Position numbers and translations under genes: made by a program. From Candidatus Thorarchaeota archaeon (lineage in GTDB: Archaea; Asgardarchaeota; Thorarchaeia; Thorarchaeales; Thorarchaeaceae), in the NCBI GenBank assembly GCA_016840825.1, contig JAEORN010000036.1:7337-71336 (forward strand): a stretch of DNA of 64,000 nt. The letters are read 5' to 3'. The notes beneath the pieces were generated by a model, which saw only the letters and a program-made list of their open reading frames with translations, was not told the origin of the DNA and did no database searches. This document shows, piece after piece, positions 41,435 to 52,500 of the stretch (its first letter is position 1; each line of letters starts with the position of its first letter).

Positions 41435-42915
41435 CTCGCAACAAACTTGGCAAGTCTTCTAAAAGCGGCTGCCAACCCGAACAGAACATTGATTCTTCCG
41501 TATGAGGTCATACATGAAGTGACTCTGTCAGGATTCATGATATTACTTGGGTCCAATCTTGCCTTGGCTTCTTTCATTTGATCAAGTCGCTGGCGATAGG
41601 CTTTCTTCATGTAGATTGAATTCTGTAAGCCAATGGTATATGGACCACCTCCATGTCTTATTGCTCTCTTCATCATTTTATGGAGGATTCCCTTGCTCGA
41701 TATGAATTCGAGATATCTATCTGGATTTAGCATAGCTAGTAGTTCCAATCGCATCATGGAATTACCACCCAGCATACCATACCAAAGTGAGGGATTCTTG
41801 TGAGTCTTCTTTGTCTTCTCAAAAGCAGTTAGAATATCGTAGACTCTATCCACCTCGACCCATAGCTCCTGAAACATGAGCGTGTGGGTATGCTCCTTTG
41901 GATTGAATTCACAATCGTATCGTAATTCCCATTCTTTAGAAGCATATGTGTCACCGGCTGATGCTCCACCGCTTTCTGAAACAATCTCAGATATCTCTGT
42001 CATTGGAGCTGCAACAGTATCTTCGATGTATGTGACGGTCAGAACATACCGTCCTTTCTCAAGTGGATTGCTATAGCTTTGGAATTTCTCATCTGCAATC
42101 TTAAGATAAAGTGGTTTGGTTTCAAGTTTTGAGATTTGGACCATCGCATTGCATACTTGCTCCAGGTACGCAAATCCAAAGGACATAGTTCTTACAGTTA
42201 CTGGACTCGGTCTGATTCTCAACTTTGCTTCGACAATGACTCCAAGTATGCCATAAGACCCATTATATAATTCGATATCTTTACCTTGATCAATCTCTAA
42301 TCTACCGTCTGGAAGAATGACCTTGATCTCTTCTAGATTATCAAGTAGTGTCCCATAGTAAGGTGTACCGACTCCTGCTTTCCCTCCACAGCCAATCCAA
42401 CCTCCAATGACTGCAGATTTTGCACTGGTTGGATAGATACCTAGTTCCAAGCCTTTCTTTAGGAGTTCAGTTTCAAGCTGCATGAAGGTGACTCCTGGCT
42501 CAACGCGAACAAACATCTCATTTTCAGATTTGTCAGAAATCTCCAAAATCCTATTCATCCGCTTGATATCTAGTGATATCCCTCCCCTTGAAGGGCTTGA
42601 TGAACCCAAGCAACTTGAGGCTCCACCTCTTGGAATTACTGGCATTTTGTGAGAGCTTGCTATAGCTATAACATCCTTCACTTGTTGAACATTATCAACA
42701 CGAACGACATAGTCCGCAAGATATCGGCGCTTCCATCTATAATGAAATTGAGGGAGTGCAGATGGATCACCACTATATACGATTCTTTCAAGCTCAGTAT
42801 TTGAGACGTTTTTCTCTCCAACTACTTCTATTAGCTTTCTCAGGATCTCATCGCCCAATTTTTCGGGTTCTTCCACAGTAACTGGTTCTTCTGTCTTAGT
42901 TTCTGTTTCTGTCAT
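41431..42915 (-). CDS. GlcD-like FAD oxidoreductase (copy 4), divergent
   Basis: A 494-residue FAD_binding_4 protein lacking the C-terminal membrane helices of copies 2 and 3. Its flavin loop is unusual: PRGGASSCLGSSSPSRGG in place of PRGxGTSxxGGA. The GEHGIG position reads GGGPYTIG. Closing segment NPDRV is present, then a short basic amphipathic tail. The N terminus is Glu/Thr-rich. It starts 4 bp after the stop of the cytochrome-membrane fusion protein at 42920 and is coupled to HdrD copy D. Confidence 0.88.
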   Translation of the reverse strand: MTETETKTEEPVTVEEPEKLGDEILRKLIEVVGEKNVSNTELERIVYSGDPSALPQFHYRWKRRYLADYVVRVDNVQQVKDVIAIASSHKMPVIPRGGASSCLGSSSPSRGGISLDIKRMNRILEISDKSENEMFVRVEPGVTFMQLETELLKKGLELGIYPTSAKSAVIGGWIGCGGKAGVGTPYYGTLLDNLEEIKVILPDGRLEIDQGKDIELYNGSYGILGVIVEAKLRIRPSPVTVRTMSFGFAYLEQVCNAMVQISKLETKPLYLKIADEKFQSYSNPLEKGRYVLTVTYIEDTVAAPMTEISEIVSESGGASAGDTYASKEWELRYDCEFNPKEHTHTLMFQELWVEVDRVYDILTAFEKTKKTHKNPSLWYGMLGGNSMMRLELLAMLNPDRYLEFISSKGILHKMMKRAIRHGGGPYTIGLQNSIYMKKAYRQRLDQMKEAKARLDPSNIMNPDRVTSCMTSYGRINVLFGLAAAFRRLAKFVAR

Positions 42916-42919
42916 TTGA

Positions 42920-44143
42920 TCACATCCTGAAGTATAATCCTAGGTACATTCCCGAGAATCCAAGAATAGTCCAGATCACCACCGCTGGTAAACCAAAGTT
43001 GCATGTTTTCCATCCTCCCAAATGAGTGATCATCGCTAGAGTACCAAGGACCATGCTAATGATTCCCAACCATATGTGCCAGGAATGAACAAACAACGTG
43101 ATATTGCTAGGATTCAGGAGATACTGGAAATCCATAGCTGTGAATATAGATGGATCTTCAAAGAATAGCCAGCATACATTGATTGATGTTAGAATGTAAG
43201 CTAAACCCAACATTATACCATGGATTTTAGTGAATCTCTCTTCATCATAGTATTCCAAGGCCGTTCCAATATATGCTAGTACAAGTGCTGGTGCTCCTAA
43301 TAACCATCCGTAATGTAATTGAGGCATGGGCACTGGTGGAGGAAGTGGAATATCTCCAACAGTATAATCTAGTTCCCATGATACCGTTTCATCACCATTA
43401 TCATTGCCTGCCACAACACGATAGATCACGTATGTATCATCCGGCTGTCCAGGTATTTCTCCGTGATACAATCCACTATCCAGTGTCATTGTAACATTGT
43501 TCCAAGACGATCCACTGTCCAGTGAATACTGTAGCCGGACATAAAGAATCTCATAGTCTTCTGAGGTAACATCTGCTACTACTTGAACAGCTTCATTATT
43601 CAGTGGAACCGGTGGAGTTGCATTTATCATATTTATTGATGGGCCTGGTCCTGTTGGTGCAGATACTGTTACAGCTATGTCCGTGTGTATGGACAGAGGT
43701 GTATGTTGTGCACCATATACTCTTAGTGTATAGGTCCCAGGCGATGTTGGGGCAACGATTGTATAGTTTACTTCCACCTGATCAGTAGCAGTATTCAAAT
43801 CTGCGGGGTCGCCATCCTGAACCAATCCCTCAGCATCTAGCGATACATAGTCAAATTGACTATTCTGAACTACCGATGATGGGAATTTTACAGCAAGGGC
43901 GTCTTCTCCGCTTTCTCCAGTAACACTGATTACAACATTAAATTCCGCTCCAACTTCCACGGTAACTGAGTCTGGTGTGGCTGAGATGCTCAAGGACCCT
44001 ACACTGTCATGGCATCCAGAGGCATCACAAGCCCCATTTTGCCCTGGAAATCCCAAGGCGGTTGTTGACGCTAGGAAGAGGACCGCTGTTGCAATCGCGA
44101 CGATTATAGCAATCCTAAATTGTTTCTTCAAATCGGTCACCAA
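42920..44143 (-). CDS. Fused cytochrome c (Cx4CH)/Ig/membrane protein
   Basis: A 407-residue protein: signal helix (~10-30), a CDASGCH motif (Cx4CH, a spacing known from cytochrome c3), two Ig-like domains (~50-270), then four or five membrane helices containing histidines in TKIHGIM, FVHSWHIW and ITHLGGW, which could ligate b-type heme. It looks like a one-chain version of the separate cytochrome c (35209) and DUF2231-like protein (34701). Start is TTG at 44143 or GTG at 44140; no ATG fits. It heads an operon with GlcD copy 4 and HdrD copy D. Confidence 0.85.
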   Translation of the reverse strand: MVTDLKKQFRIAIIVAIATAVLFLASTTALGFPGQNGACDASGCHDSVGSLSISATPDSVTVEVGAEFNVVISVTGESGEDALAVKFPSSVVQNSQFDYVSLDAEGLVQDGDPADLNTATDQVEVNYTIVAPTSPGTYTLRVYGAQHTPLSIHTDIAVTVSAPTGPGPSINMINATPPVPLNNEAVQVVADVTSEDYEILYVRLQYSLDSGSSWNNVTMTLDSGLYHGEIPGQPDDTYVIYRVVAGNDNGDETVSWELDYTVGDIPLPPPVPMPQLHYGWLLGAPALVLAYIGTALEYYDEERFTKIHGIMLGLAYILTSINVCWLFFEDPSIFTAMDFQYLLNPSNITLFVHSWHIWLGIISMVLGTLAMITHLGGWKTCNFGLPAVVIWTILGFSGMYLGLYFRM

Positions 44144-44360
44144 AGGCGAAGCTTATGCACATTAGTTACAAGTCGTGAGAATATCGACCTTAAAATATTA
44201 CCGATAATAAGCTCAGAAATAAATTTGCAATAGCTAACTTACAATGGGTAATATTAGGGTAAAATTGAAGATATTTTTGTAACTATTCACACTAATCTCA
44301 TGCTAGTCAGGAAATATGACAATTGTATTTCACATGCTGGAATTCTCTAAGTAATTATTT

Positions 44361-45743
44361 CTACCATTTTAGAGCATGTGCCAAAGCCTTTCCAGCACGT
44401 TGAGGTTCAGTGAAGACAGGAATTCCACCACGCTCGAGTTCATCAGCACCAGGAGGCTTCCTTGTAATTGGAGAACTCAAAATACTAATGACTGGCTTTC
44501 TTTCACGTTTTGCTGTTTCTACAATGGCTTGCACTGGTAAACCCCCACCAATACCTTCTAGATAATTCGGAGCGAAGACTGTCATTATGACATCGTACAT
44601 ATCTTCCTTTGCGACAAGTTCCAAGGCTTTAGCAAAAATCGTAGGATCCGCCCAACCCTGAGCTAGCAAATCAATTGGGTTTCTGATGGTAACATCTACT
44701 GGCATGTCAAGGAGCTTCTTTATCGCATTCTGCACATTGCTGTTTGGTAAGGGGAGATTGATTCCTGCTTCCTCAAGAGTCTGAGCTGCAATTAGTGCAA
44801 CACCAAGGGTGTGAGTCACGATAGCGACATTTTTCTCCCGAGGTTTGGTTTGCAGGATTGAGAGAACTTTCGCTGTGTCCATCATCTCTTGTACGCTATT
44901 GACCTCAATTGCTCCAGCTTGCTTGATAGCAGCTGAATAGATCTCTGGATTGCCAGCGAGACTTCCGGTATGACTGAACGCAGCCGCTCTAGATACAGGT
45001 GTCTTTCCTACTTTGAATGCAACTATTGGTTTCTTTGAGCTAATTGCTTTCATAGATTCATAGAGTTCCCTACCACTCTCTGTTCCTTCAATGAAGAGGC
45101 AAATAACACGAGTTTCAGTATCGTCATTGAGATAATGAAGAATGTCATGAAACTCTATGTTCACACGATTGCCCACGCTGACAAACTTGGAAATGCCAAT
45201 ATCCGAATCTGTAGCTGAGTACAGCATCAAACCACAGACTCCTCCGCTTTGACTTACTATCGCAATTGACCCAATTCTCTGAGGAACGGGTTGAGGAAAG
45301 AACGTGGCGTTTAGATGTTTGTGGATGTTTCCCGCTCCTAAACAATTAGGCCCGATGACTGCAATATGAGCCTCATCTGCAATATGTTTGATCTCCTCTT
45401 GAGCAGCTTCTCCTTCTGACCCCAGCTCTTTATATCCCGCAGCAAATATGATCGCGGCTCTAACATTTGATTGAGCACAATCTCTAAGCGCTTCTGGAAC
45501 TGAAGGTCCTCCCACACATATCATAGCAAGGTCTATTGGTTTCTTGATGGACGAAATAGTTGGGTGGCAAGTTATATCCCTGATTATCTCTAATCTGGGA
45601 TTGACAGGATAGATTTCTCCCTCAAATTGCTCAAGAGCCAGCATCGCAAGAGCACCTAGTCTATCAGGTTTATCAGATGCTCCAATCACTGCGATCCTAT
45701 CTGGGTTAAAGAGATAATGCAGTGATTCGCTTTTCCAACTCAA
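44361..45743 (-). CDS. Acetyl/acyl-CoA synthetase (ADP-forming) alpha subunit
   Basis: A 460-residue CoA-binding/ligase-CoA protein. It begins with a CoA-binding Rossmann domain (IAVIGASDKPDRLG), contains the VIGPNCLG segment, and the conserved phosphohistidine region AFSHTGSLAG. ADP-forming acetyl-CoA synthetases convert acyl-CoA, ADP and phosphate to acid, CoA and ATP in archaeal fermentation. The ATP-grasp beta subunit is not fused and not encoded in this window. A hairpin (45753-45772) lies in its leader. The 217 bp downstream of its stop, up to the cytochrome gene, hold AT-rich promoter-like sequence only. Confidence 0.88.
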   Translation of the reverse strand: MSWKSESLHYLFNPDRIAVIGASDKPDRLGALAMLALEQFEGEIYPVNPRLEIIRDITCHPTISSIKKPIDLAMICVGGPSVPEALRDCAQSNVRAAIIFAAGYKELGSEGEAAQEEIKHIADEAHIAVIGPNCLGAGNIHKHLNATFFPQPVPQRIGSIAIVSQSGGVCGLMLYSATDSDIGISKFVSVGNRVNIEFHDILHYLNDDTETRVICLFIEGTESGRELYESMKAISSKKPIVAFKVGKTPVSRAAAFSHTGSLAGNPEIYSAAIKQAGAIEVNSVQEMMDTAKVLSILQTKPREKNVAIVTHTLGVALIAAQTLEEAGINLPLPNSNVQNAIKKLLDMPVDVTIRNPIDLLAQGWADPTIFAKALELVAKEDMYDVIMTVFAPNYLEGIGGGLPVQAIVETAKRERKPVISILSSPITRKPPGADELERGGIPVFTEPQRAGKALAHALKW

Positions 45744-45752
45744 TGAAGAAAC

Positions 45753-45772
45753 CTCTCTCGGACTAGAGAGAG
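45753..45772 (-). terminator. Hairpin between zinc-ribbon gene and ACD gene
   Basis: A perfect 7-bp stem, CTCTCTC (45753-45759) and GAGAGAG (45766-45772), with a 6-nt loop. On the - strand it follows the zinc-ribbon gene by about 60 bp and precedes the ACD start by 10 bp. It may be a weak terminator or may affect translation of the ACD gene. Confidence 0.35.
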
Positions 45773-45832
45773 TTCTCAGTTATCTTTCTATCGAAGTGAA
45801 TCACTGCATACCATCAACTGAACCATCATCGT

Positions 45833-46330
45833 CTATTCACGATATCCGAAGATGGCTCTAGTCAATTTGAGTGCAGGATTTACAATCGTCTTTCGCAGAA
45901 CTTTTCTCATCAGTTTTGAATATCTAGCTCTTCGTGCAATTGGAGGCGACAACTCATAATACGTGTAGACAAATGCCCTTCCAAGCGGATTTGTCATAAG
46001 CCAATCATCTCTGAACTCTCTAAGAATGTCTATTTGCGGATCTAATGCAGTACCAAATACAGCAGTAGCGATGAAGCAATCGGATTCATGTTCCTTACAG
46101 AAGATCTCTTCACCTACAATTTTTGCCCTATGATTCTGACACATATACACCGGATTCTGACATTTCAAGCATGTTCCAAGAGGTTGAGTACCATCCGGTA
46201 GTGCGATTCCACAACGGTCGCATGAAGTCAAGACATAGGCATCCTTTAGATCACTCTCACACTTTTCGCAATATGTCGAACCATATCTATTCGAATGCCC
46301 ACAATTGTTACACTCATAACTAACTGGCAC
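45833..46330 (-). CDS. Double zinc-ribbon protein with C-terminal CFI-box domain
   Basis: A 165-residue protein with paired CxxC zinc knuckles (CNNCGHSN with CEKC; CDRCG with CLKC; a further Cys/His set CQNH and CKEH) in residues ~7-85, then a CFIATAVFG motif that begins the CFI-box C-terminal domain (residues ~92-160). Such proteins are widespread in archaea and of unknown function. GTG start at 46330 with GAGGGAGAG upstream. It is divergent from the giant membrane protein gene, sharing the TGCGCA-rich control region. Confidence 0.82.
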   Translation of the reverse strand: MPVSYECNNCGHSNRYGSTYCEKCESDLKDAYVLTSCDRCGIALPDGTQPLGTCLKCQNPVYMCQNHRAKIVGEEIFCKEHESDCFIATAVFGTALDPQIDILREFRDDWLMTNPLGRAFVYTYYELSPPIARRARYSKLMRKVLRKTIVNPALKLTRAIFGYRE

Positions 46331-46374
46331 GGCTCTCCCTCAACAGTTTGGTGGCTACATATAGTTTGAACTTT

Positions 46375-46425
46375 TGCGCATAAAAACGTACTTTGCGCAT
46401 ATTTTGCGCAATTTAACTTTATATG
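46375..46425. promoter_or_regulatory. Three TGCGCA palindromes beside a TATA-like box
   Basis: TGCGCA, itself a palindrome, occurs at 46375-46380, 46394-46399 and 46405-46410, each preceded by TT or TTT. A TTTAACTTTATATG stretch (46412-46425) next to the third copy looks like the TATA region of the rightward gene (start 46523). The cluster lies between divergent genes and is a strong candidate for a multi-site operator. Confidence 0.5.
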
Positions 46426-46522
46426 TCGAAAAATAGAAATGTTATTGTGGTGTCTCATACCTTGGCTCCGTAAATGGATGCACGCCACTAGTCCTGGAGT
46501 CCGAGGGGGTTGATACTATATC

Positions 46523-49500
46523 ATGAGTGAGATGGGGACGGAGAAAGCCGCACGAGTCGCTGATATGATGCAGACGGTCGCACGTCTGCTGGTCTTAGTG
46601 ATTATCATTCCTTGTGCCATTTGGTTAGCAGTATTCTCGCTTCTTGCAGGCATTATACCTGATCAAGTGGTCAGAGGATTATTCTCTCTAACCTTCGGAC
46701 TTGGATTAGCGGGTATTATTGTAGCAAGAATGAGGTATCCTGTTCGAGGTAGCATACTAACAACAATGGCCGCAGCTGCAGGTGCTGTATCACTTGCTAT
46801 CTTTTGGAATCATATATTCACAAACCTACTGATTCTGCATATCTTTCTTATCACTCTATTAGGAATCATACGATATCTGAGGGTCAAGTTAGAGATTTCA
46901 TATTTCAAATGGATATACATTAGAACTATCCTTGCGTTGATGATTATTATATCAGCACCTTTACCAATGATTTACCTCTTGTATCCAATGGGTTATTCCA
47001 TACTCCTTCTCGCTACACTGACTTGCTTTGATATCTGGTTTTATTCTCTAGGTACTCAATATCTTTTAAGAGAAGCTCGATTTGGAATCATCAATTCATT
47101 TCTACCTGCAATAGGAGTGTCCTTACTGCTATTGGAATCTCATATTGCATCTTCACCTGAAATCTATCCGTTTGTTACAACCTCAGTTTTCCTACTTGGT
47201 TTTGGAGCAAGCTATCTCTTTTCCACCCAAGTTTTCCGATTTATCCAGCGTGCCATTACTTTACGACCTACAAAGAAATTTGCTGTGGATCTCAAGAGAG
47301 AGGATCTCCTTAGATCAGTGGGCATTGAGATTGAATCTGAAAAGCAACTTGTTCAACAGAAACAAGTGGAAGATGCAGTGTGGCTTATTGATCGTAATCA
47401 CGCTCAGATTCTTTCAGGTATTTCACTACTTATCCTTGCAAGTGGGATTCCCGCTTATTTCATGTGGTTAGTGACAGGGACTTCGTGGATTAATGAAAGT
47501 CTTTTCCTGTTTCTATTTGCACCATTGGCTATCCTCCTAACACTACTAGTTGTAGTACCCGCGCCTGTTATGTTCAGACTAGCAGGTGTTCTAAAACGAT
47601 CACAAGAATCTCGAATTGTAAAGGCATTGGGTTTGCTCATTGTTAGTGTTGCATCTTTTGGTCTCTTCATATGGATGCAGTTCTATCTGATTTCCTTAGC
47701 TATCCCTATGAGTATAATCCTCTTCATCAGTGGGATAACTGGAATATTCAAAGAGATTCGTCTACTATGGAGAGCCGCTTGGCTGAGAATATCAAGTACA
47801 TTAAGGAGAATCTGGACATGGGTGCGACAACATTACATCATCGCTGGCATAGTATCTGATGGAATCATTACAGGTTTGATCCTGGTCGTCTTCCTCTATC
47901 CATATTCATTTGCATCGAACATGCATCAACCGCTCCTCTTCTTGATCGCTAGCAGTTCATTGATTTTTACACTGCTTGGTCTTGTTGGAATCTCAGGTAT
48001 CAGGACTCATCCAATGAAGCAGGTTTATACTGCAGGCGGTTTTAGTGCTCTTCTCCTTTCTCTATTTGCTATTTCATACTGGTATCTATCTGGTACGTAT
48101 GATTTCTATACCGCGTACTCAGTGGCTTCTATTTGGTTCATATGCTTTGGATTTCTTCAAGCAGTCAAAGTATCTAGAAAGGCCATATCCATACCATTTG
48201 CTATAGGGGTCATTGGCTTTGCTCTTAACATGTATGCCCTAGAGGTACAGGTTTCTTCGTATCCATTTCCCCTGCTATCTATTGGTTCCATCCTTGTTGT
48301 ATCTGGAATCCTTTTACATAGAGAGTACATGTTAGCTTTCACCGCATTTACACATGCATTAAGTATCATCGGTCAAAAGATGATGAGTGCGTTGAGGAAA
48401 ATTGGTAATGCTATAAAAGGAGCTCTGCTTCGGATTGGATCAACCATCAAGTATGCGCTTATTCGAATTGGGGGCTATATTTATCGCGGAGCTGTATGGC
48501 TTGGAGTTCAAATAGTCCGCTTTGTGTTAGTACTCTATGCGTTAGTTCTCCTTTATTTCATTGGGCAGTTCGGATATGGCTTTATTATTTCTACACCTGA
48601 GGTTGACTTCCTTTTCTTGCTGTCTGGTTTGACACTCGCCTTCTTCATTCTGTATACTCCATCTCTTCTTTTCAAAGGAATCAAGGAAGGTCGAATACTA
48701 CTTGCATGTATTCTGACAATCGCTTTCGCATTTGGCATTCTGGTCTTTAGTCTTACAAGTGCTGTTGATATGTTCATTCGAGTTCCATTCGCAGTTTTTC
48801 TTACTCTCTTGATCCTTACCTCAGTCAGGTCACGAATGCATGAGAAGTTGCAGGCTAGCTTACCTGTTATGACTTGGATGCTCTTTGTTTCATGGTTTTC
48901 TGCATATGTCTATCAAAGCTTCTTGCCTGATTTTCTATTGGCTATATCGGTATCGTTGTTCATGGCAGGTGCAGGTTGCTTGCCTCTTCGCTTGAATAAG
49001 AAATTAGTATTAGTATCATCAATTCTCTACATACTTCTAGCTATTCCAGCTGGCACATTTGTAATCTTCATGTTAAGTGACTCCAATATCTTCCTAACTT
49101 GCTTTGCACTAGGGTTGTTTCCTGCAGTTATTTTCTATAAGCAATACATTGCTGGATTGCGTTCTCTTGGTCATGCATTGGTGATCGCAGGAAATAAGAT
49201 GCTAGATGGATTGAGATACCTTGGTGGAAGGATTGCTGCAGGTTTTCACATTATTGGTCACTACATCCTCGTAGGTCTACGAAGGATTGGCTCTGCTCTA
49301 GCAATGGCAGCTAGATACCTCCTCCTTGTACTAGCCACGCACTTTATCATCGCTGTGGGACTAGTCAGTCTTTGTTTGACGTCTTTCGTTCTATACTATT
49401 TCTTACCTATACTACAGATTCTGCAATTTTGGGAGATTCAATTCATTCTCTACTTCCTGCTTCTATCAAGCATCATCTGGCTTCCCGCTGTTTTTCTTAG

Positions 49501-52500
49501 GAGAAAGGACTACGAGCGTGTTCTGATCCTATCATTGGCTTTATTCGCATTTGCGATTGGAGGAATATCTTTCCTTGCTTTTCTAATTGACTTTGGTCTC
49601 ATCAATTCAGCACTCCTCTCATTTTCATTTTCAGCTATGATATTTGGTATTGGTGTTCCATCTTTAAGGAGAAGAAATCTACCTATTGTGCTTTCGTTGG
49701 CGTCCTTGCTTTTCTTCGCCATCAGCATTTTATCTTTTGATTTGCTGTTTAGCTTCGGAGTGTCTGTGGTTGGACTAGCTTTCCTGTCAGTTCCATTCCT
49801 AAGCACTAAACACCGTTGGAGAATCATCTATCCGATCATTTCAGTGACGATTCTAGGATCTTTCTTCTATTCTATAGTATTACCTATTACTGGACCATTA
49901 TTAGCGATTACGAGTTTTGCCCTAATGGAAACACTATTCCTGATGCTTCCAACTCAAACCAGATCTTGGCAGATTTGGTGGGTCTTTTGCTTCTCATCTG
50001 GATACGTGCTCTACTCACTCATTGCACTTATGGTCAACTCTGGATTGATTTCATACCTCCAATTCATCATCCCAGTATTTGCTGCAATTGAGCTACTTAG
50101 AGTTACACCTGATATAGAGTATAGATTTTCTGAATATAGTGAAATTCTAAGTATAGGTAGGGCTGGATTACTTTCACTTGCTCTCTTTGTGATTCTACCA
50201 ACTGACTTCATTTTGATATCAGCTCAACTCACGGCTTTCATATTCGTATCGATCATTTGTGCCTCTCTCTGGTCCCAAGTTTCACTAAGAACTAGATTCA
50301 TCAGTCTTAACATAACTGCATGCTCCCTATCTCTGCTATCAGGAACATATTTCATATTGATGCGCGGATTTGATGTGCTTATATCCTACTATTTTGCTGT
50401 TATTCCGATTCTCATCTCTTTGGTTTATAGTGCATATTTATCAGAGCAGAAACAGAACTACTGGCTTATTCTCAGAGCTTTGATAACCGTTAGCGCATCT
50501 CTTGTTTGGTATACGGGATATCGGACGATAGAATCACTTGCACTAGGTATCCCAACTGCCCTTTTCACTGGTTCTCTAGTTTCTGCTCGAACTCCTTGGA
50601 GTGGAATACCTCAACAAGGAATATCGAAATTCCTTTGCTATTCCACAGTCGTCTTTATAGAATCTGTATGGATTTGGCATGCCCTTCTCATACTCCTTGT
50701 ACCATCTCCCCTCTTTCTCGTTATATCCAGTATTTTGCTAATTTCCTCTATCATATTTCCTTTCACTAAGAATCTATCATGGATTGATTTTGAGCTGGTA
50801 TGGGATGGAATTTCTATCCTAACTGGTATCACCTTGGGAGGACTTCTATCTGATTGGAATCTCGCTCTTCTAGCTCTTCCATCCAACCCGCTCCTAACAC
50901 TTGGTTGGGGATTATCCATCTTCTCACTCATGTCAGGATCAATGATCCGTTATAATGAAGCAGCACAAGGTGAACCTGCCAGCGAATGGATCTCTCATAA
51001 GGCGTGGGCATTATCGATCCCCGGTTGGACTCTCATTGGTTTCTCATACAGTCTTGTTCTAGGAAACACTGCCTACATCCTTGGTATAACTGCATTGAGC
51101 TTTTCAGCTGCATCCATTGTCTATGCTGCCATTCATCCACAGCCATCAAGGACTCTTCATCTTGTTGTGAATATTACAGTCGCTGTTTCGCTTTCATACT
51201 TTGCTTGGATTTGGCTGGAACTAATTCCTTTAATTGAAAGATTCTCAATGACTCTACTATTTTGGTTGATTCTAGAGATTCCGACCCTTGGAAGAAATAT
51301 GTACAGTGGTCTTCACAGGATGTATTCATTCGTGAAGTTGAATAGCGTTAACTTTGCTTTAGTGCTACCTATAATTGTTGGTGTGTGGTTTGGTACGACA
51401 TTCCTGTTTCAAGCCTCATGTCCTCTGCTTCTTGGACTTGATGTACGACCATGCTTCCAAGCTATTTCCGTTGCAGCAGTATCAATTGGAATCATGTATT
51501 TCATCGAGGGCATCTTCCTCAACGGTTCCATCTCAAATAGAGTTCGCACTCCTTCAGTAGCCCTCCTTGGAAGAGGTATCTTAATCCTACTACTAAGTTA
51601 TACACTACCTGAAGCATTTCCTGATTTTGAACTAGTCTTGTATTTGGTTGCAGGATCTATTACATTCTCATTAATTACCATGACAGCTATCAATCTCATC
51701 TATGGTTTCAAGAAGGCAGCGAACCGCAGTTGGATGTTTGCAGGTTTCACAATGCTCCCTGCGACTTATCTTGGACTTACCCGCTTCACAGAATTTGCAC
51801 CTATTCTAGTCATCTCTACTGCAGTAGTATTAACATTCATCATGGAAACTCCATTCCTAAGATCCCAAATTGCTGCAGCTATTGCAATGATTTCTAGATT
51901 TGCAAGATCCGTGTCATTAGCTCTAAGAAATCTTGGTGCGACTATCAGTCGAGTAATCCGCAGGTTTGCCTATGCTGTAAAGGTATTCTTTGAGAGATTT
52001 GGTTATATAAACTGGGTTGCATTTTCATTGATTTTCACTACTGGACTCTCATACTTCTCTGGTACATTCTTCTGTGATATCCTTGGGATGAATCAGCTTA
52101 GTATTCTCTATTGGATGCCTCGGTTTAGTATGCCTATTCTCATACTTGGACTTCTTCTGCTTACTGTTGCTATTATTCGTAGGACTGTAAGAACCACGTT
52201 TGGCGTTTCATGTGTTCTTATTGCATTAGCTGGAGGATCAATGACCGCCACAACTTGGCTATTCGAACATGGTTTCGTTCTTCTAGCAATCGCTACAGGT
52301 ATGATTCTGATATGCTTTGGAGGATTATCAGTTCTATTTGAAAGAAAGGCTGATGGAAAGCTTGTTTCTCTTCTATGGATTCCAATTCCTGCATCAGTTG
52401 GATTAGTCATCATCAACTTCTTAGGAACATCTACTTTGGCTCTAACACTGTCGTTCATGTTCACATCCCTAATTCTACTCCTATCCACTTACACGAGATT

